64,000 nucleotides of DNA from Varroa destructor (GCF_002443255.2 NW_019211455.1:60140764-60204763), one strand, 5' to 3'. Positions 1-13,400 are shown, counted from the stretch's first letter. Notes: generated from the letters alone by a model not told the origin. Program-made: numbers and translations.

Positions 1-1
1 C

Positions 2-232
2 TACCGTAATGCGAAGTGCATACGCGTATGTGGGATGGCAAACGTCTTGGTAATCAATTGCTTTCTTCCGCCTGGTTACGCTAAAATAATTTCGGCTTCA
101 TCTAAAAGCAAACTGCTTTTCGATGAGGCTACGATAGACTGTGTTCGTCGGCGAACCTATTATAAAGTTTTCGAGAAATATCCGGTGCATCGCTATGGCA
201 AAATAAAATATTGTAGTGTATGCATAAAGTAA
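2..232 (+). CDS. Open frame truncated by left window edge, unknown
   Basis: A frame is open from the first bases of the window to a TAA at 230-232, about 76 codons. An internal ATG at 35 would give 65 aa. The codons look more coding-like than the AT-rich flank, with GCT, GTC, CGG and GAC present and no runs of AAA/TTT. The peptide is basic, has several cysteines and ends in YCSVCIK. I recognise no domain. It could be the last exon of a gene starting to the left, or a chance frame; no acceptor is visible because the upstream sequence is outside the window. Confidence 0.3.
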   Translation, partial: YRNAKCIRVCGMANVLVINCFLPPGYAKIISASSKSKLLFDEATIDCVRRRTYYKVFEKYPVHRYGKIKYCSVCIK

Positions 233-3200
233 TTTTAATTTAAGCTACATGTATTAATTATTCCTTGGCATCTCATTTAAGCGTATTTAAGGTTTATGGT
301 TTCATGTTCGGGCTTGTGGGGTTCACCTTCAAAAATTTTAATCAATTGGTAATCTATAGTGTAGAACCCAGTTTTTCCGAGTGTGAATTTCCTTGCAAAA
401 TAAGAAATTAATTAATGGCATTTAATTATTCAAACAGTGCTCTTTAAGGGGTACATAAAACAGTTTAAAAACGGTTAATAAAACTCTTGATTTTTCATTT
501 TCAAAATTAAAAAACTTAATACGAACACTTAGTAGAACTCTCCTATGATTCACCCTAGTGCTAGTGGTTATATATATTATCAGAATCGATATTATAATAT
601 TTTGTATGTCATGTTTACGATATATTTCGCATGACATGATTTCAGTCTGTATTAAAACACTGCTCTCTACAGCTGAATATGAGCAATCAATGACTATCAA
701 ACTGCAGTTTGCTTTCTTTTAGCGCAAGAATATCTATTCGGAGGGTGATCATCTGTCTTTCTGTATCTCTCGAAATACTCATCGAGCGTTTTATGTCTAG
801 CTGTATAAAAATAAAGTACCTGGGGTTCCGCAGATCTAATTAAATTTGATGGTACAAAGGTAGTTGTTACATATTGTGAGCATTATGGTGTGAAATTTTT
901 TTTCAACTTTCAACTCGGAGTTTCTAAATTAACTAGAGAACAAGATATCTGTGCTTTTTAATGCCAAAAAGCGATCATTTAAAGCTAAAAGTATCAAAAA
1001 TTTTAGGGTCGCTTGCCTCTGTTTTCTCGAGAAAGGTTTAGCTGGCGAATGTAGTAAAGAGAACACACAATATGGGTCAATTTTGAACTTAACAGTAATT
1101 CAATGTTACGTGATGCGGCATAATTGTGCCATGTACTAGTGAACTATACTCGCGGCGCATGCAGACCGGTACTTTCTCAGTGCCGCTGCTAGTGTTATGC
1201 ATTTCGCGAAATAACTTTTGGAAAGCACCTAACAGAATTGTATTTTTTAAATATTTTTTTTAAAATATTTAAAGTAATATTTAAAAATTAAATATTAAAA
1301 AAATATTTTACTAAAAAAAAAGAAAATATGCTAAACTTTCGACCTCTTCAAATTAAGAGGTTAATCGAATCTATATATCCATCGATAATACAAAAAATGT
1401 TGGGTCATAAAAAGGCAGAACTAAACGAGAGGTTAATTTTATCTATTTTAGCACCAAAAGCAATCCAGAGTTGGTCATGATAGACACTTAAAAACAGAAT
1501 TTACGTCATCTATATAATTACTTAGGTTGACCATACTTGCGAGGGCTATTTAGCTTTTGGTTTACATTCTGTGCTAAAACTGCTTGTTTGATAACAATGT
1601 GAAATATGGCATAACTTCAACAGTAATTTTAGGTCTTCAAACTCCTTTTTCCTCTATTTTTTTTGTTCCATTAATATACATTTGCGCTTAAATAGGTGAT
1701 GATTCAAGAACCCTTTCTTTCAATTAAAAAATTGTTCCTATTATGTTTTGCGCGAAATGGAATTTTATTTTACACCTAAGCTTCACCCATGGATGTTCCA
1801 AGTGGTAAAAAGCAAGTTTTTTAAGACATTATATATTGCGGTCTCCACCGAGGCCGCAATGCTGTTAAGGTGTCCTTGAAATAGTGGCGTCACTTATGGC
1901 AATGACGCTATAGTTAGAGTATAGGGTCACCCGAAATACCTTTGTTAGATTCGAAGGTAACTTCTAAGTGAAATTTTCCAGTACGCATTCATGAAGGGTT
2001 TATAAATGAGATAACCTATTTTGGAGTATTATTTAACGCTTGATTACCCGGAAACCAGTATAAGTAAATGGAAAGAAATATAAGCAGCCAACTGGAATTT
2101 CTTTGGCCAAATAAACAAGAGCATTAATAATATAATAATAAACGCGATGATAAATTTGTCAGTAAATCACAATTAGAGTAGTTTTGATTTGCTGCTCATT
2201 TTATCGGACGCAACAACGTGATACTTCCCATGATTGGATTTATTTTTAACCGACATTGCACTTAAAGCTTTCACTGGTTTCTAGATATCTCTGCAGGTAC
2301 TACATCTTACCAGGTATCGGTATCATTCAAATGCTTCTGCCGACTGCACACTTTTTTACTGTAGTATCTTCGTGCAGTTGGACTCAGCCCAACTTTGCAA
2401 TGACACACCGCTTACGTCAAAATCGTCGTGGTATAATTTTCAGGGGTATTTATTATTCTTAATAATATCGTTAATTATTATATAATAATAATAATAATAA
2501 TAATAATATATAAAAACAAATGACCAAGGAAAAGTATGCAGATCATTAGAGAATTAGATCGACGTCCATGGAACAATTTATTCCGTCTAATGAATGACTT
2601 ACATCGATTTTGGGTCAACAAAAGTATTCTCTGGAAAGCTGCGCGCTTTTATGTTGTAATTAGCAATCTCCAGGTAACAATCCAGACCTAATAAACCGTC
2701 GTTTCCGCAAGACGTTGGATTTTTCGAATAAAGTGCCTTATAGCACTAAGGCGAGTATTGTCACTATACGAATACTGCAATGTTTTCAACGGGGGCAAGC
2801 TGTTCGTTTAATACGCAAATACAAAGTTATACAGTATTTATTTTGATCTATATTTACATTAGTATATATATTATAATTGAGAAAATAACTCTGAATATTG
2901 ACTTTTGATATTATTTTAAGTGATTTCAATTACTAGCAACATATTTATGTGACCATGTGCATTGCTAAGCGCATAGTCACGTAAAACACTTCACATACGC
3001 GAACTAATTTCGCATTTCTTTTCATTCGCAAAGTGTTTTAGAACAAGACTGGCTTTATAAAACAAGTTAGCATTTTATAAGGAACCCTATTAAGGAGTAT
3101 CGATCGGCGATTGACAAAGAAAAAGTTAAGCTATTTTTTGATTTGGTTTACAAAGTTAACACGAAACGTGTAACTGAAGTTTAGTTAAGACATTGTTTTT

Positions 3201-3929
3201 TATGTGGTTGTGTTCAGATCTAAGATAATTGTAGAAAAGCATTTTGCGCCTTAGCATCGAGAAGCATAAAAATTTTGTTCTAATTCCTAAATTTTGACAT
3301 TAGATACATTTACCTTTTCGTTATTGCATCTAGGAAGAAATACAGTTGCGATATTGCGGGAAAAACGCCCGTCTTAAGCTACCCTATCTTCGATACAGTA
3401 ATGTAATTTTTGGCTACTTACAGTGCGGCCCGTAATCTCTATAGCGTGCCAACCTTTAAACATCATGTATGTTGCTGAAGCCGTAGGGGACTTTAAGGAA
3501 GACAAAGTAAGAAACATCAAACAAATTTAATAAAATGAGAAAAGCACTACTTAGAACAACGAGGCGCACACAATTTATGGTAGGATATTTCAGTGTAGGT
3601 ATATTAATATCTAGGCCTTTATATCAGATCGTTGAGCGTGCTTTCGGTTAAATTTAAATGAAATGCTTTGCACTCTCATATAATATCTCACTGCTGCATG
3701 ATTTACTATTCTTCGCTTCAATTTTTATATCGAAATAATGAGTGCAAATTACTAAAAGAAACCTGCAAATACGTTTATAGTAGTCACCCCCTAGTTACAT
3801 ATACTCATCAGTTATAATATTTAGACGCAATCATAGAAACGTCAGAAAAAACTTACAACCCTATCTCCACGCGGATTCTCGTTTTTATAACCGTTGTATT
3901 TTCTTCGCTTTTTTAAAGATACGTCCTAA
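233..3929. other. AT-rich non-coding stretch
   Basis: No gene is supported here. Short frames at 422-700 (minus), 951-1139 (plus) and 2256-2462 (plus) have AT-rich random composition and no recognisable domain. The stretch 1240-1320 is almost pure A+T. A (TAA)n tract lies at about 2483-2508. Confidence 0.5.
2483..2508. repeat. (TAA)n microsatellite
   Basis: About eight consecutive ATA/TAA units are seen directly, inside a longer A+T-only run. Confidence 0.9.
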
Positions 3930-4184
3930 TTATTGTGGTGGCAAATTTGCAGTAGATAACCTATTTTCCGTACTCGGTGTGATAATAACCAATGTAAGAG
4001 AATAAACAATGTATAACACACATAAAAGGATCCAGAAACAACAAATTGTATAACTCAATTTTCTATTCGTTAGAATCCTCATCCCTTGTAATTCTTCTGC
4101 GTCTGCACCTATAATATTTGTGACATAACATATGTTAAATGTGTACGGGACCAGAATAAAGCGCGTTATAGTCTCATTGTCCAT
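3930..4184 (-). CDS. Small candidate membrane ORF, unknown
   Basis: An 84-codon frame starts at an ATG (4184) and ends in TAA. It encodes a polar N-terminal half and one strongly hydrophobic segment at about residues 46-68 (ICCFWILLCVLYIVYSL). The frame has mixed codons unlike its flanks. It lies about 440 bp downstream of, and on the same strand as, the secreted-protein gene ending at 4626, so it could be a separate small gene, a last exon, or open frame within the 3' untranslated region. No family is recognised and no splice site is compelling. Confidence 0.25.
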   Translation of the reverse strand: MDNETITRFILVPYTFNICYVTNIIGADAEELQGMRILTNRKLSYTICCFWILLCVLYIVYSLTLVIITPSTENRLSTANLPPQ

Positions 4185-4358
4185 ACTCCAAAAATTGTAC
4201 GTATAGGCAAAGTTAAATTGCAGATTGATAAACTTAGTTTACTCTTTTACTTCTCCTTAGAGTTAAAGTTTTTAATAAAGTTTCAATGCAAAAAAACGCT
4301 TGATTTCTAGTATAATTGATACAATAAGGATATTTGCTTCATTTCGGTTAAACTAAGT

Positions 4359-4364
4359 TTTATT
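4359..4364 (-). promoter_or_regulatory. Candidate poly(A) signal AATAAA
   Basis: AATAAA on the minus strand lies about 260 bp beyond the stop codon of the four-exon gene ending at 4626. The position suits its 3' end. The motif is common by chance in AT-rich DNA. Confidence 0.35.
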
Positions 4365-4625
4365 GAGTAATTTATAGAATAGTTACAAAACGACAGATTT
4401 TTATGGGGCAAGATGTCTCTTCTTTAAAACATCGCTGCTGCAAATAAAAGATTTTTGTCTAGTCACACCATGTATTATAACTACTTCGTTTTACTACACA
4501 AGTTGAATGACCGCAAATACTGGCGTTTTCATGTACAAATTCATAAATCATTTATGTATGTCAATATCCACATGGGTAACGCGCACAAAAACGCTCAGGT
4601 GTGATCCTCATGCGAACGAGAGGAC

Positions 4626-7600
4626 TCAGACCTGTTTGCTCCTCGAAGTACTATTGTCCATGCTTTTGACCTCTTGCGGTTGCATAGTAGTCACAAATGT
4701 TGAGGTGGGTATCGAAGTGAATGCATTAACAGGTGTTTGTACCGATGAGGAAGTGGTAGCCATCGACGAGTAAGTTCCAGTTCCCGATACCTGTGCTTCA
4801 TGCCCTGAATGAGATCCGTGCCCTGTTAGTAACGTAGAGTTGATTAGTTGTTGTTTTTTGGCGGTTAGGATGCCTTGCAAAACTTTATCTAAGTGTGACA
4901 AGCTGTCTGTTTGAACCGGTGCCAAAGCATGTGCCGACGTCGAGGATATTGCAGACATCGCCTGCATTTGTGAAATGGGCATCATCATCATCATTACCGG
5001 CTGCATTTGAACCGGTTGAAGAACCTGCTGTACCGACCAAGCCTAGACCAATAAAGACAATGGACGAAAAAATTAAAAGAAATCCGACTGTAATATATCT
5101 TGTTTACGTAAAATGAAATGTAAAAAGAAAATTGTTTTTATGAAAATTAAGTAATTAAAATAGTATTTTTGCATGTTTTCCTCCTACGTTAAATAAACGG
5201 GCATACGATTCAGTTAGGTTATTTCTGAAGGCTGAGCAATATTGCCTATAATAAGTTAAAGTGGTCTTATTCGAAGAGAAAAATAATAATTTAGATAGTA
5301 GGAAGTCAAAATTAGTCTTATAGGTTTAATTAAATGTTTATTAAAAACAGTTCTATTTTTATTACCTTTTTTAAATCAAAATATACAATCAAATCTACTT
5401 GTTACCAGATGGGCGATCGATTGGATCCAATTTTTAATAAAAATCCAGTTTTTTGCTTTACCCATATACTACTTCTAAGCAGTTTTTACTGTTTATACTT
5501 TTTATCATTGCGCTTTAATCTACAAATATGTTAAGAACAGTTCCTGATCACCCTACATCACTCCTAAGAATATACAGTGAGTTAGTCAATGTACTTTGAT
5601 ACGAACCAGATATGAATACGACGAATACACTTGTGTCGTAATAACACTTCACGTAAGAGATATTGATAGGAACTTGGATAAATATCGATTTACATTATGT
5701 GCGTAAGTGTGTATATGAAAGTTATGTAAAGCGAGAATCAAAAGAAGTAGTGTGCAATAAAAAGCTTAGTAACCAAATCGTTCGTCAGCGTACACTTACT
5801 GGAGTCCCTGCCACTGTTGAGGTAGGGTGCGGCGATTGTGACGGATGAGATTCGCGCGATGTCCCGAAATGGGTCAATGACATTAGCGGCGATATGATAG
5901 ACTCAAGCAGTGATGTGTGATTTAAGCCGAAATGGGTTCCGTGCGTGTGATTTGACCCGAATTGGGTTCCGTGCGTGTGAATGTGAGCACTATCATTATG
6001 AGGAACATGAGGAGTATGTGTATGAGGGCTAATTGTTGTCGATGCAGGGGTTATGGGAGGCCGAAGATCGCCCAGATCAACAACATGCACGGACGATGAG
6101 AAGATGACAGCCACCGGTTTGCCTGTCAAAAGGAATTAGGTATGCATGAATCAATAGTAATCATATACAATAAGCCACAAAGGCAGTGAAGGTGGCTTTT
6201 GGCTAGACTATTTAAACCCACTAACAATTTTGTAAAAATGATTGTGTGGAACTTAATGATGGCTACATAAGTTTTTGATTGTTTTTGAGAAAATATTATC
6301 AGTAACTCAGCGATATAACAAACAATACTTCCAAGTTATTTTAAAATGAATGACTATAACAAGATATTAATTCTCAACTATCTTAGAGATACTGTAGTAG
6401 AATTATGAATTTTTATTTGTCACATTCATTTCTTTTATTTTTCCATCGTTTAAACTAATAATGAAATATAACCTGACCTTTGACAAATAATATATGAAAA
6501 TGAGTTACTTGTTATTTGTTAAAACTATTATGGTATTATAAATGCGTATATATTATATATATTGAAGAATACTAATTAAAATTTCGGTTATATTGGATGC
6601 TCAGCTGTTGTTTATTAATCATTTGCGCAAACCAATGTTAATCTTTCTGTGAAAATGGGCAAACTCGTATATTTCAGTTGCCATGACAAAAATTTACAAA
6701 TTGATGTTCGAGTCAGTGAACCACCTATAGTATTAACCAGATCCAGCCCCTAGCGACTCATTTCATAAACCTCAAGTTTCGCTTGGAGGACTGAGATTTT
6801 CATGGGGTGTGGAGGCCATTTTTGGAGAACACTTATTTTGTGCTGTGTGGGAAACTATGTGTAGACTACGTTGAAAAATCAAACGCTTCAGAATATATAC
6901 ACGCTATAATAAGAGTTGTCAGTGGTTGAACCATTTCCTTTGTTTGTATTAAATAAACCAGCTGTCATTCTAAAAATGTGCAACATATGAATCCGCAACT
7001 TACCACCGGAAGGTACTGCCAAAGGTCGACCGCGACTTTCGACACTTTGTAGGTTTCCAGCCAAAATCTGTTGAAGAAGACCAGCTACAGTTTCGTTATC
7101 CACTAGAAGGGCCGGAGCGTTGCTAAGGTGAAGTTGGGCTGGTAAAGGAGCTGCGGGCTTCCCTTCAAAGCGATTACGACCCAGAGGAATTCGATTAGGC
7201 GTTACACCAATTTGAACCGCAGCATTGTGGTTAAGCATCTGGTGTCCAGAAACCTCATTGGTGATAGTAACTTGAATCTTTTTACCAGGTGATCCCTGGC
7301 TGATTACAATAGGGCTATAGTCTACTGCAGCACCAGAAGCGGTTGCCGGTGGTGTTAAGTTTGCTAAATAGAAAATGATGAAGACATAGGGAAAATTGAA
7401 ACCATTCTCTCAGTTTATTATTTTTCTGCTAAGCTTTAGAAGCTAATTCTACACTTTTTGAATGTTTAAGACGAAATTTAATCACGCCTACTGATGTTTG
7501 AAGTAATGATTAGGTTTGGCGAGGAACATCGTTAGAATAGCACCTTCAATGAGCTCTTGATTTTTATGTACGCATTTAGGGCCATGTTGAGATGCTCGAT

Positions 7601-9063
7601 TGGATTGTGCGTAACATTAAATCGCGACCTTTAACAACACGTACAACACAGAAATCGAATAACGCGATGAAAGACACCTTATTTTATCATATTCAATTTC
7701 AAAATTAATAAATAAGCTAATCGCTCCTGAATCCTTGTGGTTAAGAGACTATCTATGTACTTCATTATGTTAAATAAATAATGGTGTACATTCAAATATA
7801 ACTTTTTCCTCTAAGTATTATATATTAAGGAAGCCACAAGTTTCCAAAATGTGTAGACTAAGCGAACAGTACGTCCCATGTTCACCTATACTTATTGCAC
7901 CCATTTACAACTCAAATGATTCCATACAACAGAGCTAAGTTATAATTTTAAAAGTTAGCGTGCTGCTAACTTTTCTAAACATTTATGAAACCTATTTGCT
8001 GTATTATCGAAAAGTGTTCATTTTATGATTTTCAAGGTTGGTATAATAAATGCAAGGAGCTCAAAAGAAAATTTTAAACTAATTTGCGTTCTTTTGGCTG
8101 TCTGGTTGTTCAACATTGTCAATTGTACTTTTTTACTAATGGTATTAGCATAAAACTACAGTGTATTACAACCGCCTCTGATGCTGGAGCTGAGATACTC
8201 GTATCTTACGATCATACGTAAATAAATAGATAGGATATATTCCACTTAAGTTATTTTATTTACTTATCCATGAGTTCAAGTGCTCGCTGTTTTTCATTGG
8301 AACAATAATAAGAACACATCGAATGATATTGGCAGTTTTATTAAAAATCACAACGTCATCGGCGACGTGGAGTCACATAGCAGTCATATAATGCAAACGT
8401 TCACCCTTTAAAACCACTCGTTCAAAAATTTTTCCAAGACCCATTACTTCTGGATATTTATCGGATGAAGGTTTTTAAATGTAGCTAATTCTAAGTTTTT
8501 TTGTTAATTATCTTGTTTGGTGCTCATGTAGCTATATATAGGTAGTATAAGCACTCGAATTTATGCTTAAACGCTTGATTAAAGATTTCATAGTCAGCTA
8601 ATATTAATATTTAAAACTACTACCTTGTTAGCTCAGGTAGACCTCAAACCGTTAGCCAAAGATCTACCAGCCAATAAAAATTTATTTGCAAACCAATTCC
8701 AAATATTCCAAACAAATTATGGATCAAAATTTGACGCATATAATAATTGTTAAAGCTAACAGAAAATATTAATTGAAACATCAAGTCCATCTTTTGCATT
8801 TTGAAGGAACAAAACGGGTACAATTCTCAAAAAAGCAAATGCTTTTGGCGAATATATGTAGAATGTGTATAGAAAATGTTGCACACAGATACAATTCGAT
8901 AATTTTACTTACAGGCGAAAACTGACGCTACCGTAGGTGTATCATCCGAGCCGATAAAATGCGGTAAGAAACGGTCTTCCACAACAGCTTCCAGTACACC
9001 GACATGCACAAGGTATTCAGCGACGATTACCAATGCTGCTGTGTAATGCAACATAGATCTCAT
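4626..9063 (-). CDS. Four-exon gene for a putative secreted His/Ser/Thr/Met-rich protein
   Basis: Coding exons on the minus strand are 9063-8913, 7363-7004, 6122-5800 and 5042-4626. All three donors are GTAAGT. Acceptors are TATTTAG, TTTGACAG and GGTCTAG. The joins are in phase (1, 1, 0) and total 1251 nt, giving 416 aa. The start ATG has AAA before it and follows an acceptor (TCCTTCAG, AG at 9100-9099), so an upstream 5'UTR exon is likely. Residues 1-26 look like a signal peptide (MRS, then a long hydrophobic run). There are no cysteines. NxS/T sequons occur at 52, 140, 213, 228 and 238 and twice in exon 4. Residues 204-239 are His-rich with a 10-residue tandem repeat. Residues 295-299 are five methionines. 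The family is unknown to me; an exported, glycosylated, low-complexity protein is inference. The exon-4 acceptor could instead be at 5027 or 5024, which also keeps the frame. Confidence 0.75.
5917..5976 (-). repeat. 30-bp coding tandem duplication
   Basis: Two adjacent 30-bp units in exon 3 encode THGTQFGSNH and THGTHFGLNH (residues 220-239). Each unit carries an N-H-T sequon completed by the following Thr. The units differ at only a few bases, which points to a fairly recent in-frame duplication. Confidence 0.85.
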
Positions 9064-9098
9064 TTTTACCGCTGCTCTCACGAAATGGCACGGATCAA
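9064..9098 (-). other. 5'UTR segment of the four-exon gene
   Basis: The sequence between a strong 3' splice site (pyrimidine-rich tract ending TCCTTCAG, AG at 9100-9099) and the ATG at 9063 has no upstream ATG. It implies a non-coding first exon further right, which I could not locate. Confidence 0.5.
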
Positions 9099-9100
9099 CT

Positions 9101-10183
9101 GAAGGACAAAAAGACACTAAGCCTTATGACTGCATCTTGCCCGCTTTTATCTTTGATGCATAATATTTTTGCAGAATGTCCTTTAGTACAAGAAAGTAAT
9201 CACTTGCGTGCGATTTAAGAACCCACAGTGAGACTTGCATTCATTGTGATGGTCAGGTACACGTAACCGGCACGTACAAAGCAGCACAGTACAGTGCTCT
9301 TAAACTACATCTTTGTCTGCATTACCGTACAGTGATCATCTCAATTGTACTAATTTTTTGATTATGTGCCATCATAAAGATTGGTATCGTCCTACGGTTT
9401 TTGGTACATCATGGTAATCATCAAAAATATTAATATGCTTTAACTAAGTTATTGGAAAATAAATTAACTGAAAATTTTTAGCATGTCATTATTTTATATT
9501 TAAAACAACTGAATCGAAATAACGCTCTTCATCAAAATACTTTTGATAAGGCTGCTATTTGGTGTCTACTATACAAGGTGCTCAGTATCGATTCAAATAT
9601 GAAATATTCTGCAGCAGGAAATGAGGTGTAAAGTACATTTTGATACAGATATAATCGTAGATTTTAGATTTAAACAAACTAAAAAGGATAAGAGGAATAT
9701 CAATTGTTAAGATCGAGATATACGATTTAACTGTACACACTCTAGTTTGTCTATGTCTTCTTGTGAGCTTTTCACAAGTTTTAAAAGATAATACAAATGT
9801 GTCTTGTATTATTCGAAAGTAAATCAAAAAATTATTACAGTAGTTGATTAGACTTTAACAATCGATGTTTAGATCTCAGTTTTCATCGCAAAATAGAGTG
9901 AAACTGCAGAAATTTCAACAAATAGGGCTGTCAAATTATTTTGTATCTTTATGATCTATAAGATTCCTTCCTTTATAAGTAAAATTTGACATGTCATAAA
10001 TGAGTTAGCTTCAAGACAAAATAGGCATGTCGCGGAAAGAAGTGATTTTATTTCACAAAATAGTTAAAGAATGAGACACGATAAATATAATCACTTGTCA
10101 TTGTAGTCAAATGTTTAACACTATGTTGGTATCTCATCCATTACTTCATTGGTCTTCATGCCGTTGGCTAGGAAAATGGTCAT
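9101..10183. other. Non-coding stretch
   Basis: This must contain the first intron and promoter of the gene to its left. The only longer frame (9582-9827, minus) is A/T-rich and shows no domain. I see no convincing promoter motif. Confidence 0.4.
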
Positions 10184-10413
10184 TCAAAGACGGGGGTATC
10201 GCTCCAAAAGTTCAATATCAATGAGTTTCATGGCTTCAGTTTCTTGTTCTCTCTTCAGATCATATTTCAGAAATATATTTTTATAGGTTACATAGCAAAC
10301 GGCGTTTGAAATGTGGGGAAATATATTTATAACTCGTTGATAGTAAGCTTCTTTTTCATGGATAATTATTCGCTCATATTTGATAATATCGCAAATACAA
10401 ACATTCTTTGACC
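10184..10413 (-). CDS. Probable terminal exon, unknown protein
   Basis: A good acceptor (GATTCTACTTTCAG, AG at 10415-10414) is followed by a frame of 75 codons ending in TGA at 10186-10184. Composition is coding-like: codons are mixed and the region contains balanced charged residues (ERIIIHEKEAYY, KREQETEAMKL, ends ELLERYPRL). It is predicted soluble with no transmembrane run. I do not recognise the family. The 5' partner exon was not found; the frame needs one ending after the first base of a codon. It could also be a gene fragment. Confidence 0.4.
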
Positions 10414-13400
10414 CTGAAAGTAGAATCCTCAGAATTTGGGACCACACAAAAATTGAGGTGGCTACATTTTTGCAAACAATTAAGGGTAATGCATTTGAGC
10501 GGTTTATGCAGGTTAAAAATAAATTTGCTTTGCTATTGCCAAAACAATAATATAAAATATTTTCTGTATAATCATCGGACCCGATTCAGACTGCATATTT
10601 CTGACATGTTTCATTCTGCATATCAATATAACAATCAAGTAATGTAGCTACAACATGATTTAAAATAAAAAAATAAATGTACAGTAACTTTTAGGTTTTA
10701 CACAAGTGATCTGAAAAAATGGAGAACAAGCTTAAGCGAACTTCGCGTAGAGTAGTCTTTATAAATTAGGAGAAAGTCAAGTGTGTGTTTTTTTTACATT
10801 GTATGTGAGCCATAAGTTGCCGACATATTCCAGAGTAGGAACTGCCTACTATAAGGAATAAATCTGTTAGTTAAGGAAAAGGAAAGAGTGCTTCAATAGT
10901 CGTGGTACTGCTCCCGTAGCCAGATCGAAGGTTTCATTAAAGTCATAATATGCCAATTTTTTTTTAATAATAATACGTTGCTATATACTGATTAAAGTCT
11001 TCCAATTTGAAAGTTTTGCAGCTGGAAAACACTCCAACCATCAAGCCCTATTGTTGAATTTGTTCAAGCTAGGATAGACAATTAAGGTGCATCCCAGAAT
11101 GCGTGACAGAAGTTTTATCTTTTGGTCAATAAATAGATAGGTGCGCTTAAGTTATTGACGCACTTATTAAGTTACAGCTTATAGAAAATGGGGCTATTAT
11201 CGAATAGTAATTAATGTACCATTTCTTAATTTTAATAATAACTCACCCGAATGGTAAACACATGGCCTAGAACAAAAAAATGGTTTTCGTCCTATACTTC
11301 TATTCCGTATATAATAAAAATTACGAGAGGGCTCTTTGGAGACACATAAATCGTGAGAACTAAAATTCAACATCGGACGATAGAAATACAGTAGGGTGCA
11401 ATAATAATTTTTCATTCGTCAATAGATTTTCAGTAACTGTCTTCAGGAGTTGACGACGATTTGTCATATGCTATGATATCTGAGACTTGCAATCGCTCAG
11501 TAAATGTTATTTACAAATTCCTTTCAAATTTCTGTCAAATACTGTCATACGTTATGTCAATATTATAATTTCAGCAGTTCTTTCTATTTATATAACATTA
11601 ACATGATAATATATTCTTTACATACATTTTCACATTATAAAAACACTGTTGGGTTATGAGTGGTGCTGTTGGATCTCGATTGTATATATTCGGCCTATTA
11701 GAGTTCATCCGATGTCATCCAATCTGTTTGCTTAAAACAATTCGACTCTAAGTGTTCAAGATGATACAACGACACAGAGAAAATGCGCTTCCTGGTGCAC
11801 TACATTCTAATTAAGCCGTAATTAATTTTCCATACGCGTCCTCGTTTCCCATTAATACAAACCGCATAGAATAGCCTATTCGGTATGCTATCAAAGAAAA
11901 TGTATGTCGTCATTTTCATAAATTTTTCTTCAATAGGCAATATTGGTTTAAGTTCTATGAACGCTTGAGTTTATAGGTTTAACCAAATCTTTCCCTATTC
12001 GTTCTTGGCAAAACTACGCTAGCTTGTCAAGAACAGAAATTTAAGCACTTCGGACCTACTTTTTTTTATTTGGATGACGTTATGTTTGGACTAGCATTGC
12101 ATCAGGATGTACGGCTAGAGCCACCTAAACTGGGCTGTTAGGCAGCTCTTAAGTTTGTGTAGTTGTCTAAGGCGATACGGTTTTGCATGAGTATGATTGG
12201 AAATTACAATAAGCCTTACTAATACTCAACAGACCTTAAAGGCTTCTAAAAAAATAACGTATAATTACGTAGTCTGTAGCCATTTGGCCCGTCGAAACTA
12301 GTTTTTTGCCATTAATCAATGTAACTTTTCATTATTCAGTCGTGATGTCTCTTACTTGGCGAAAGCAAATCTATTCTTAGACAAAGTGGATTTCCTTTGA
12401 TTCTCCTGTTGTTACCGCTATGTAACTTCTTTAGAAGACGCTATATACATTCCTACTAGTTTGCCGCTTAAGGGCTTCTAAAAAGACGGAATAGGCTAGA
12501 AATAAGCTGAAAAATAGTGCCTCTGGTGTTGAAAAAATCTCTGGACATACAGAAATATTCTTTCGGCTACAGTGCTGACCTTTCTTTTATAAAGGTTGTT
12601 AGCGTTATGTGATGATTACTAACTTGATAAATAAGGTTGTAATCTAAATGACCTTTTTACTTCGAGACAGTTTTTTTTTTGTTTATTTATTTACTTGTAG
12701 TTTTAAATAATTTATTCAAGGATCGGAACCAATCCCCCATAATTTATGTTACGTAACTCAGCTAAAAATGGTAGTCCGCCGTATACAAGGACTTGTTACT
12801 CAACTTAGGATGAAATCACAAACATTTTATATGATATTTATGTAAATACATTATTTATGACACTATTTTAAATAGGCCGACCAAAAGTGATATTGAAGAA
12901 GCTTAAGGATTTTGTTGTTTATCATAAACAAAAACTCTTCTTTTTCCTTAAATTATATAATTTGGAAAATATAAGAAAAGGAACAACTGGATATGCTTAT
13001 ACTCAAAATTCTGTATCAAAAAAGTATCATTTCAAAAGTATCATTTAAGGACCGCCTCATACTTCGTACGACTTGACGAGAGGTTGAATGGGCTTCTTAA
13101 TTCGTATCTACATTTCATTGCGTTGTATGCACGGCAGATGGAGCTATGACTAGTTTTTAGTTTATGACTAGACTAGTTTTTTTAATCTATCAGGTGCAAA
13201 GAAGATAGATGTACGTTTGACGCTCTTTTAGAAAAATTAATAATATACTAAAAAAAAATAGTAGTGTGAGTGTATGATTGATTACAAACTGAACTACACA
13301 AAGATGCTGCCAAAAATTACCAGCTGTATAAAATTGTCCGCAATATCTTATTTGTTTCTTTATATAATCTCAATTGTCATGTAGCTTATGTCGCCCACAA

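Noticed and set aside
4507..5116. Plus-strand frames at 4507-4773 and 4895-5116
   Set aside because: They lie opposite exon 4 of the minus-strand gene, which has matched splice phases; these are shadow frames.
5663..5848. Plus-strand frame of 61 codons
   Set aside because: Overlaps exon 3 and its GTAAGT donor on the minus strand; it has no independent support.
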